From Chondrosia reniformis (lineage: Eukaryota; Porifera; Demospongiae; Chondrillida; Chondrillidae), in NCBI GenBank assembly GCA_947172415.1, contig OX359189.1, positions 6,214,501-6,278,500 of the forward strand: 64,000 bases of DNA, read 5' to 3'. Shown here piece by piece: positions 10,901 to 18,639 of this stretch (positions are counted from its first letter, which is position 1; each line of letters starts with the position of its first letter). The position numbers and the translations under genes are program-made. Below the pieces are notes generated by a model, which did no database searches, was not told the DNA's origin, and worked only from the letters and a program-made list of their open reading frames with translations.

Positions 10901-12356
10901 GGCAAAACAAAGGGATTTCCCACTGCCGGTCGGCAAGCAAACGAGCACTTCCCTTCCGCGGAGAAAAGCGGTTATGCCATCAGTTTGCTCGGTGGTAAGC
11001 GATTCGTATCCCAGGTCTCTAGCGACATCAGCGATGACTCTCTGTATGCGCAGTGGCTCGACCGTTCGCTTCATCAAAGGTAGCTCCATCTCCGCTGTTC
11101 GCACCAACGCACGCGCATGTGACCGACATGTGATTTGATCATTATTATTCACGTATCTGCAATCTGATTGGAGTCCGCGGATCGACGGACTTTGCCAAGA
11201 AATATGCATAGTCCCCAGACCCAACCTTCCGCACTAGCCCGGTGGTTGTGGACGATTCGATTACTTTAGCCAATTTTATTTAAAATAAATTCCTAGGTAA
11301 CACATAGTGAGTAGTATTTAAATTTGCGGTAATACGGCCATGCAATATATTATAACGAAGTTATAACACATAAAACTTTACGTACAAGAGAGACTATACG
11401 GTGTTATGCGGCAGTTTTACGATAATATACGTACGTAGTAATATCTACAAGTAAACTCGGTTGCATTGTCACTGGTGGAGATGCTCGTGGATTCGTTATT
11501 TGTATCGTGCGAGTTGTCAGAATCTTCGTCCGATTCCTCTGCTTGCTAGTGCGGGTCTTCTGAGGGAATCTATTCTGAGTAGTCGTCTTCATCGGAGCTA
11601 GCGTCAGAATTGTCCCTGTTGGGTGAGGTATATTTTCGGCTCTAAATCTTCGGACCATCTTAAAGGTACTAGAACTGCTGAGAACAAGCCGTCCGAATTC
11701 TGATGTGGCCGAATTCTGATACATTACTCTAATAACAGACTTTATAAACAATAGACATGACGATATTTTGTAGGGTTACTGTGTGAAATTACCAGATGTT
11801 TTGATATTCATGTTCGGCGAGTAATCACCATCGTAAAATGCCCGATTTTGTCAGTGCAGACTTATTATTGTGTTCAATATTAAGCATAGTGAACGGAAAA
11901 GGTAAGAATTATGCTAATAAAGTTCACATTCGTTCGTAAATATGTTCTATGAGACCAGCCACTTAGTGGCTTGTCCACCATGACGGTTGTGCAATAGCTA
12001 CATCTATTCAACACCAGCTGCGGTCACACGCGAGCCACTATAGTGGCTCATCACGATAAAGGGTTAAAAGATACACTCACATTGCTCGCTTTATAACAAC
12101 ATCCCATATCCAAGCACTGCTTGCGGGTCATTCCTCGCCAACCTACAAATGAAAATGTATGTGTATACACATATATATAATATAGTATATGTATATATTC
12201 ATGTATATACAGTGTTATAATGGCAAGCTCTATATACATACCACAGTCTCTCATCAGTCGGGCACTGTCACAAGACTCATAATGGGTAGCTGAACATTCA
12301 AATTTTGCCCAACCAAGAAGTGCACAACATACTATTGCCACTCCAAAAAGATTCAT
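7946..12356 (-). CDS. Secreted three-trefoil (P-type) domain protein
   Basis: Six short exons on the minus strand join in frame into about 169 residues: 12356-12242 (ATG), 12142-12081, 10305-10233, 9793-9732, 8309-8222, 8055-7946 (TAA). All introns are GT-AG. The N-terminus (MNLFGVAIVCCALLGWA) is a typical signal peptide. Three trefoil domains follow, each with the DCG/NCG, QC or DC, GCCY and WCxY/RCFY core: MRDCGWRGMTRKQC..GCCY..NPWCTY; VNCGWHDISRQAC..GCCY..GPRCFY; TDCGRAGMTPKDC..GCCY..YWCYH. Each domain is split after the Gly of xCG in phase 1, and the first two are split again in phase 0 after the GCC core, so the exon structure repeats with the domains. Trefoil proteins are protease-resistant secreted proteins associated with mucus and epithelia; the target here is unknown. 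The introns carry several transposons. Confidence 0.85.
8640..9180 (+). repeat. tRNA-derived SINE-like repeat, interrupted
   Basis: The segments 8640-8722 and about 9070-9180 resemble a second copy at 31263-31575. Both share a run around 'ctggaaatgggctggg' and a tRNA-like stretch with an A-box-like 'agctcagtggcagaac' and a B-box-like 'ctggattcaat'. In this copy the two halves are separated by about 350 bases that include a THAP-like coding fragment. It lies in an intron of the trefoil gene. The exact borders are uncertain. Confidence 0.45.
8985..9082 (+). pseudogene. THAP-domain N-terminal fragment
   Basis: From ATG 8985 the sequence reads MPERCVAAGYNLRRQDGV followed by SLDRFPSDE and W. This matches the start of a THAP zinc-binding DNA-binding domain (C-x-A-x-G, then G-V-S-L-x-R-F-P). 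Only about 33 residues are present and the second expected cysteine is a tyrosine, so it is not functional alone. THAP domains occur in P- and Kolobok-type transposases and in host proteins derived from them. The higher GC content of 8800-9080 than its surroundings suggests a transposon remnant. Confidence 0.5.
9408..9542. mobile_element. Hairpin MITE, family shared with 63.1 kb
   Basis: The left arm from 9408 (ttttgag, then agacacagttttgttt) is the inverted complement of the right arm ending at 9542 (aaacaaaattgtgtct, then actcaaaa). The loop contains 'gtcagacattttgacc'. A second copy with the same arms and loop lies at 63072-63240. It carries no coding capacity. Confidence 0.7.
9985..10195 (+). 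mobile_element. MITE of the GTAGGGATGG family
   Basis: It begins near 'aagtagggatggtgcgccc' and ends near 'ccatccctagcctacttct', with related inner sequence including 'cagatgtgctattcattgtt'. This is the same family as the elements at 10322, 16141, 42743 and 43405. It is intronic to the trefoil gene. Confidence 0.65.
10322..10560 (+). mobile_element. MITE of the GTAGGGATGG family
   Basis: It runs from 'aaattaaaacattcaaaaat' through 'agtagggatgg', 'gtaaggctaacattgcagaa' and 'gggtgcatcatgg' to 'agaaatagggatcg'. It is a diverged half of the palindromic element at 16141-16514. It lies in the trefoil intron between exons 12081 and 10305. Confidence 0.65.
10752..11236 (-). mobile_element. Inverted-repeat element carrying a helicase fragment, nested in the piggyBac-like element
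   Basis: The sequence 'ggaaggttgggtctggggac' near 10753, with about 20 more bases (tatgggcatatttcttggc), recurs inverted at about 11193-11236. This gives terminal inverted repeats of roughly 40 bp around a 400-bp centre. The centre is GC-richer than the surroundings and encodes part of a RecQ-like helicase on the minus strand. The type of transposon is not recognised. Confidence 0.6.
10853..11224 (-). pseudogene. RecQ-type ATP-dependent helicase N-terminal fragment
   Basis: About 70 residues of the minus-strand reading resemble the first motifs of a RecQ-family DNA helicase: DLGYESLTTEQTDGITAFL is the motif 0 region (F/Y-x-x-L-x-x-x-Q) and LVCLPTGSGKSLCF is motif I (Walker A). The reading then stops. 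Motifs II to VI (DEAH and beyond) are absent, so this is a fragment that could bind neither ATP nor DNA properly. It lies within an inverted-repeat element and is best seen as captured or remnant transposon DNA. Confidence 0.65.
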
Positions 12357-12579
12357 TTTCTAATTGAATTGCTGACTCAACAAATATACAGGAGTATCTT
12401 TTAAATTGGTGAAAGTAGTGTTGATAATCACGCATGCTGGATCTTAAATATAACAAAAAGTATAATATCCACAGGTGCCTAATATATAATATATGTATTA
12501 AATGGATGAAGCTTTATAATTAAATCATGGCCGGCGCCATAGGGGCGGCCACGTATATCATTTCCACATCGAACATTAG

Positions 12580-12905
12580 ATTAGCTCACAGGCATAATTG
12601 TATGAGGTATAGGACCAGAAGCCTCATTGGCCTCCCCACTTTTTAACAGAATACTCGAATCATACTTACACGACGATTCTATCTCGAGGAATGGACAGAT
12701 CAAGTCCATCATTATCGATGTAGTTTCTCTTTTGGTGTTGTCTGACTCTGTTCCAGTGTCCCACTGCTCGTACACAATGCGAAGAAGTGCGTAAGTTTCT
12801 TGTTAGTGCTTCCAAGAGTTTTTACACCTGTTTTGTTCAGGTTTTGGAATTATATTATACAATTATTTAGAATATTATAGCCATTAATCAATGCTTACTA
12901 TACAA
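12580..12905 (-). repeat. Segment duplicated at 25.4 kb
   Basis: From about 12640 to 12905 the sequence is nearly identical to 25411-25680. On the minus strand both copies read ...IVYEQWDTG, SDNTKRETTSIMMDLICPF, then reach a 'gtaagt'-type donor. This suggests one exon of an unrecognised gene that was copied, but no other exon was found. The duplicate ends exactly where the copied EGF-gene segment begins. Confidence 0.55.
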
Positions 12906-14730
12906 CAAGTTTGGCACTTTCAAGTGTGACTGCAGGTCTGGATACAGGATGGGAGTAGATGGTGTATCTTGTGAAGGTAATTAAATATATAAATCCATGA
13001 TCAGACATGTACTAACATATGGACCATTTCTAATACTACACAGAATCTGCTCACAATCCACTGTTGTGCTCAAAAGTATACAGTCTAGGATTCTTAGACT
13101 TAGGAAGTTATGAGTGTTCATGTAACAGTTGATACACCAAAAGTAGTAGTGGCCTAAAAGTAGTACTCTTGTTACTTAGATATCAATGAATGTTCTCTTG
13201 GAATTGATTGTGAGCTGTCCTGTATCAATAATAGGCCTAGGGGCAGCTTTAACTGTACATATTTTGTATGCTTCTGTCAGATGGACGGTCATGTACACGT
13301 ATTATATATGTTAGATCTTTTCCATACATTTTTTGTTATATTTATATTAGATTCAACATTTTTACCACACAATATCATTGAAACATCTTTTGCAATGTAC
13401 GTATGTACACATACGTACATACGTATAAGTATATGTGTACATATGTTCAAGGAATATTTTAAATGAATCCAAAGTAAATTTCTTGGCTAAAATATATAAC
13501 TCAAGCAGCATAGACCTGATCATGACCTACTTAAATATCTTTAAATAATATATGAATTACCAATAGCAGCAAAACTGAAATTGATATTAATATAGAATAA
13601 TTAATATTTTGTATACATATATTCCTACACAAACATACTCCACTATTTTGTCTTTATGTCTAGCATTAACAAGTGTAGTCAAAGGTGTCTTACCTTTACT
13701 GATCAAAATGGAGAAAGCCAACATGAATGTAGCTGTTATGATGGATTTTATCTTGCTAGTGATGGGAACACATGCCATGGTATGTTTTTTATTTATAGTC
13801 CATCCTAGGGATATATTTTCTATATATGTAAAGACTTTCATGTTACATCATATACACTTGTATTACTAATTATGAATGTAAAGATTCTAATGGTGGATGC
13901 CAACAAAACTGCTACAACACAAATGGTAGTTCTTACTGTACTTGCCAAAATGGCTTTAGCCTGCGTTCAGATAAGGAAAGTTGCAGAGGTACGTACGTAT
14001 ATACTCTTTACTTATTATAATATGTATCCTGTATGATTTATTGTTTATCTATTTATTTCCTATTTTGCCTAAAGATTAAACACTGTCTGATAATTACAAT
14101 TAAAACTTAACAGTTTAACTCAATGACATGTATGCATCCATTTTATCTCGCATAATTATTTTCATCATGTGATCATCAGTCCCCTATTCATCCCCTCATT
14201 GTACGTATATTACACTGTGTACCTAGAATCAGAGCCATTAGCTAAAGGTCTCTCCAGTTAAAATAAGATACTTGAATACTTGAATATGTTCACAATATGA
14301 TGGTTCTTGGTTAGTGACTCTTAATTTTTCTTGAATTTAGACACAACTGGGTTTGGTGCTTTGAGGTTAAGACCCACATCTTCAAGCGTAATTCTGTTTT
14401 GGAGAAGTCCTAAATTGACAGTACTTAGTTATATAGTTCGATATGAAGAAATAAAGAACAATGGTGAATATGGAAATGTAAAGACCCAGGTTGCAGGCAG
14501 AAGGACTGTAGCACTGAGAGTCTCTGGCTTGACTCCTGGAAAGCGATATGAATTCACTGTGTCAGCTAAAATAGGGAATGGGGAAGCTGTTGTGAGCACC
14601 CTTCATGGCATAGTATGATTTACTTATGTAAGACGTTCAGTACTGTATTTTGTTTAAGAATTTACAGAATGTACTAATTAACTTTCACTTAAGTATATAC
14701 GTACATTTCAGCAGCACACTTCAAGCACTT
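12905..14730 (+). pseudogene. Broken duplicate of the 3' end of the EGF/FnIII gene
   Basis: This segment copies about 5266-7525. It contains a 5'-truncated EGF exon (about 12905-12976), scrambled remains of the next one (13048-13150), a deleted EGF exon (13181-13298), an EGF exon missing its first 35 bases and its acceptor (about 13663-13779), one that has lost 'gtagatatta' and so its acceptor (about 13872-13988), and an FnIII exon (14341-14618) that stays fully open with its acceptor and the same TGA. Introns match as well, so this is a DNA-level duplication. Most EGF exons can no longer be spliced; only the FnIII exon looks intact. Confidence 0.85.
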
Positions 14731-14925
14731 CAGGGTTTGACGACTGTATATATTTACCTAGCCTGTTGTATGCAACCCTAATTAACATGTACGTTATTTA
14801 GGGTTGCCGTTTTTTCTTGCATCTTTAAAAGGAAATGCCTCATTCAAGTGCTCCCTGTTTCCTGACTATCAAAGGGATAATTACAGTTTTATTATTATAT
14901 TTGGCACCACTAAAGCCACTAATAT

Positions 14926-15225
14926 GTAAAACAAATCGCTGAAAAGGATTGCTATGTCAGCAACATACTCGAAAAAACGCTAGAATCTCATATTGCTCAA
15001 TTTTCTGGTGATACAGTACCATTCAATATATGCAGTATAGGATGTGGAGCAGGAGAGCCCGACTGCATTATGTTGCAGAATGTATCAGTCCCTGTAAATT
15101 ACGTGGGTATTGAAATTAATGCGAAATCTTGTCACATGGCCAAGGCTACCCTTAAGGACCTCCCACGGGCGCAAGTGACTATTATCAATGATAACTATGT
15201 GGATAACTATGCTTTAACTTGATAA
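14926..15225 (+). pseudogene. Inverted partial copy of the methyltransferase gene
   Basis: This stretch is nearly identical to the region coding for about residues 50-140 of the minus-strand methyltransferase at 17604-18509, but lies on the plus strand. It keeps the SAM-binding reading SIGCGAGEPD and GIEINAKSCHMAKATLKDLP, then diverges after 'attatcaatgataac'. It lacks a start, the catalytic half and the C-terminus, so it is a dead fragment. Confidence 0.85.
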
Positions 15226-15229
15226 TTGT

Positions 15230-16135
15230 GTCAACCGACTAAATATTCAATATTTGTAAATCTCATCATCTTTTCATCATATATATATATAGACCATTCA
15301 TGTCTAAATTGTCTCAAAACGTATATTCGTATATTCAATTTGTCCTCTTGAGGCTTCATGCATCTTGGGCACTCTAAGGTTGCGCAGTCATTCTACATGT
15401 ATGTACATGTGTCTTTTAATGGCTGATCACTGTGACATGCATGCCCACAGTGACACTACTGAGGCACCTCCTGAAGTGACACTGCTTGCCCATATCTCAT
15501 CTATAATGATAATTTAATTTAAAATGCTCGTTGTCATCATCATTAAACTCTGGGTATTACCTCTGCCCACTCATGTCCCCTGAGGAGCGCAATGAGCTAA
15601 TGGGCGGAACCGAAGTTCACTTGATGGGAACCAGAGTCTCCCCTTAGCCACTAAAAAAGATGTTGTCACTCGATGCCATATCACTATGTAAACTTTTATT
15701 TTGATTATAACAAACCACAATTGTTAATGGTAGTATTAATCGTTTCTGGAGTGGAGGGGATGGAGAAGGATACATGTATATATACTGGAAAATGTAAGGG
15801 GTCATGAAATTTTGTAATCACAAAATGTCCTTGAGTTGCAAGATGATACTTAAACCAGCTGCAGTGTACATAGCTATATGTGTGTGAATTATATCAAGGT
15901 ACAGATATTATGTCAAGTTACATCTGTACGTTGTGGTTGCTGACTAAGACGAGTAAAGACCTATATAGGAAACTAAAGCTAGTGAAAACTTTGTATGAGG
16001 AATGAGGATACAGGATTCATTTCCTCCTTCCTCCTCTCCACTGGGGAGCTGTAGTTTGTGGGAATGTATCTAGGAAAACCAAAACAACCAGTACCATTCT
16101 AGAGAGTACTATATATACCTGTATACTTGTAATAT
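15230..16135. other. Intergenic, nothing recognised
   Basis: No ORF with domain-like content, RNA gene or clear repeat was seen. Part of it (15540-15660) is somewhat less AT-rich. Confidence 0.4.
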
Positions 16136-16140
16136 ATAAA

Positions 16141-16514
16141 GTTAAATAAAAACATTCAAAAATGAAGTTAAAAGTAGGGATGGCACTATAACAGTGATTG
16201 GCACATCTAGAAAAAGTAACGAAACAAGAAAGTGATCATATGGTAAGGCTAACATTGCAGAAGTGGCATACTGAAACTTAACTATACGCATCACTTCTAT
16301 GTTTGGGCGCATCATGGATATACTAGAAGTAGGGATTGATGCGCCCAAACATAGAAGTGATGTGTATAGTTAATTAAGTTTCAGTATGCCACTTCTGCAA
16401 TGTTAGCCTTACCATATGATCACTTTCTTGTTTCGTTACTTTTTCTAGATGTGCCAATCACTGTTATAGTGCCATCCCTACTTTTAACTTCATTTTTGAA
16501 TGTTTTTATTTAAC
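16141..16514. mobile_element. Near-perfect palindromic MITE (about 170-bp arms)
   Basis: The sequence from 'gttaaataaaaacattcaaa' at 16141 to 'tttgaatgttttt' and 'atttaac' near 16514 is an inverted repeat with arms of about 170 bp. The centre lies near 16327, between 'gcgcatcatggatatactag' and 'attgatgcgcccaaac'. Either strand could fold into a long hairpin. The terminal motif 'agtagggatgg' defines a family with at least six other copies in the window. Confidence 0.85.
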
Positions 16515-17240
16515 TTGTATTGCTCCTTTTTTCTTGTTAATATTTGTTTTGAAAGTTTTCTTGGCGAAAACTCGAAATAAAGTAGCAGAATAGACGATAT
16601 AATAGAGAGCTCTAAATTAAAAAATGGCGTCCGAAAAGATCCCAAATTTGATAAGATGTTTTCTACCGTTCTTTAACATTCAGTTTAGGATATTAAAGGG
16701 TCCATAATCGTTAAGAATACGACTGTATATAGGCCCTGCAAAGCGACTAAGAAATTCGATCGCGGGTAACGGCAGTACCACAAATATTACTCATTCGGGT
16801 TACTTATTTTATATACAGAGAATTTGAAACTTAATTAAAAAATGGCGTTCAAAGAGGCCTTAAATTTGGCACTTTCAAAAGTAACACGCTTCGGTTGGAG
16901 CGCGTTGAAATCTAGGGTAGCCTATTCCCTAGTTCGGAAACATTCATGACGATTTAGTATTTGTATGTACCTGCGTAAGTTCGCATGTTAGCGCTAGCTC
17001 ATTTGAAAAAAGAAGAAGAAAAAATGAGGAATTGCAGAATTTGGCCTATTTCGGTTTAACCACTTTGCGAAGGTTGTAGAGCATCGTAACATGTTTTGGC
17101 GTTTAGAAAAGCATGCAAAAACGACTGCAAACACACGAATGCAACCGAAAATCTGAACGTTGTTGATTTATGAGGTGTTAATTGATAATACATTGAATAG
17201 GGCGGCCATGTTTTTTTTCGGCCATCCCTACTTATAGAGT
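16515..17240 (+). mobile_element. Body of a composite element linked to the palindromic MITE
   Basis: This GC-richer stretch, ending in 'ttcggccatccctactt', directly follows the palindrome. The same two parts recur adjacent to each other in the opposite orientation at 42247-42962: 'gaaagttttcttggcgaaaa' here matches the complement of the segment near 42685-42705, and 'catgttttggcgtttagaaa' matches the complement of that near 42365-42385. The shared order implies one element of about 1.1 kb with terminal 'agtagg(g/a)atggc'. No transposase was recognised. Confidence 0.6.
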
Positions 17241-17485
17241 ACTACCGTACTCTATGATACCTGTATACTTGTAATATATATACCTGTATACTTGTAATAT
17301 ATATACCTAACATACCAATACTCTTTTGATAATATACGTACGTAGCTATATAGTGTAGTGTAGAATTGCATTCTTTCTATATATACACATATATTAAAAT
17401 ACCAATCACTTGATTGAATTATAATTAGGAATTATAGGCATACAGCTACAGTCTAATAATAATGTAACTTACATTTTTGTATACT

Positions 17486-17491
17486 TTTATT
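17486..17491 (-). terminator. Poly(A) signal AATAAA of the methyltransferase gene
   Basis: TTTATT on the plus strand reads AATAAA on the minus strand, 113 bases past the stop codon of the methyltransferase, a usual 3'-UTR distance. Confidence 0.5.
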
Positions 17492-17603
17492 GAATACAAA
17501 ATGTAATCCTCCAAAATCTCTACTGGTCTATATATTTCAGTTATTACAAGCCTAAAGTACCTAGCTAATTAGTATCAATTCGATAATAGTTAATTAGAAG
17601 GAG

Positions 17604-18509
17604 TTACAGAACAATTGCACTAGCTGAGTAATCCAAGACAAGGCCACCATCTGGAGTCTTCCTGCAGCAAGTACGGAGGTATTTGACACACATGTCCCTC
17701 ACTTCTTGAGGATAGTTCTTTAGAGCAGCTTGGCACATGAAGTCTAGTACATTCTTTGAAAATTGCGAAGAAAAATCTTCCTTAAAGCATCTATCCAAAT
17801 GCCACACCCCCTTGTTGGGTAGTGCTTCACTAGTATAGCTCACACCCATCTCATCCAATACCTGCAGCAGATCTTGTGAATCTCTGAATGGAAATTTAAA
17901 TTCTTTTTCAAAGAATATCCTCACTATTCTTTGTTTTGCTGTGAGGTTCTCAGATATAATAACAATCTTGGCATTTTCTTTAGCCAATTGATGTAGTCTC
18001 CCAAACATTGTCTTTAGATCCTTAATGTAGTAATGGACATGAATCATAAGTACCAAATCAAACTGGGGAAGGCTGGTGAGGTCCATCTGCATGAAATCCT
18101 CATTGATAATAGTCACTTGCGCCAGTGGGAGGTCCTTAAGGGTAGCCTTGGCCATGTGACATGATTTCGCATTAATTTCAATACCCACGTAATTTACAGG
18201 GACTGAAACATTCTGTAACATAATTCGGTCGGGCTCTCCTGCTCCACATCCTATACTGCATATATTGAATAGTACTGTATCACCAGAAAATTTAGCAATA
18301 TGAGATTCTAACGCTTTTTCGAGTATGTTGCTGACATAGCAATCCTTTTCAGCGATTTGTTCCCTGGCTATTTCGCAAAAGGCCGCAAACTTTTCAGTAT
18401 AATCATCATCATCACTCTCAGGGAAACCTCCTTCAAGGTTCTGGCCAGGAGTCACCTCTTTAAGAATTTTCTCAAGAGTATATAAAGTAGACTCCAATTC
18501 GTACTCCAT
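17604..18509 (-). CDS. Histamine N-methyltransferase-like SAM-dependent methyltransferase
   Basis: A single uninterrupted ORF of 301 residues. The SAM-binding Rossmann motif I reads CSIGCGAGEPD (residues about 83-93), followed by an acidic strand end GIEINAK (motif II) and FDLVLMIHVHYYIKD, which matches the MIxxxYYxKD segment of histamine N-methyltransferase. Length (human HNMT is 292 residues) and overall order of motifs fit that family. In vertebrates the enzyme methylates the imidazole nitrogen of histamine in the cytosol. In invertebrates the substrate of homologues is mostly unknown, so only the chemistry is inferred. The gene has no introns, unlike most neighbours, and a partial inverted copy lies 2.4 kb away at 14926-15225. 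Confidence 0.82.
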   Translation of the reverse strand: MEYELESTLYTLEKILKEVTPGQNLEGGFPESDDDDYTEKFAAFCEIAREQIAEKDCYVSNILEKALESHIAKFSGDTVLFNICSIGCGAGEPDRIMLQNVSVPVNYVGIEINAKSCHMAKATLKDLPLAQVTIINEDFMQMDLTSLPQFDLVLMIHVHYYIKDLKTMFGRLHQLAKENAKIVIISENLTAKQRIVRIFFEKEFKFPFRDSQDLLQVLDEMGVSYTSEALPNKGVWHLDRCFKEDFSSQFSKNVLDFMCQAALKNYPQEVRDMCVKYLRTCCRKTPDGGLVLDYSASAIVL

Positions 18510-18639
18510 GGCCAGCTATATATATTTATGCATACATATAGTCTATATATATATACGTTCGATCACGGAATATTATGTACTATAGTACTTATGTACTTAT
18601 GTACTCCATGATTAGCATATTAATTAGTGATAGTGGCAA

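Larger units (their letters stand above)
10652..12067 (-). mobile_element. Degenerate piggyBac-like element with TTAA target site
   Basis: The left end TTAACCCTTTATTGTG (from 10652) is matched by the inverted right end CACGATAAAGGGTTAA (12052-12067): 16-base terminal inverted repeats with one mismatch, a CCC terminus and TTAA at both outer edges, as in the piggyBac superfamily. The 1,416-bp body is too short for a full transposase. On the minus strand around 11400-11640 one broken frame is rich in Ser, Asp and Glu, like piggyBac transposase N-termini; it contains stops. Subterminal 'gccactatagtggc' and 'gccacttagtggc' palindromes occur at 11961-12047. Its right edge is 13 bases from the 5' splice site of trefoil exon 12142-12081. 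Confidence 0.7.

Noticed and set aside
11404..11751. 115-residue minus-strand ORF
   Set aside because: Its composition (Thr/Arg-rich) resembles nothing; a neighbouring broken frame is Ser/Asp/Glu-rich as in piggyBac N-termini, so this is probably an out-of-frame shadow in a decayed element.
13587..13869. ORFs on both strands at 13.6-13.9 kb
   Set aside because: They cover the pseudogenised EGF exon and its introns in wrong frames.
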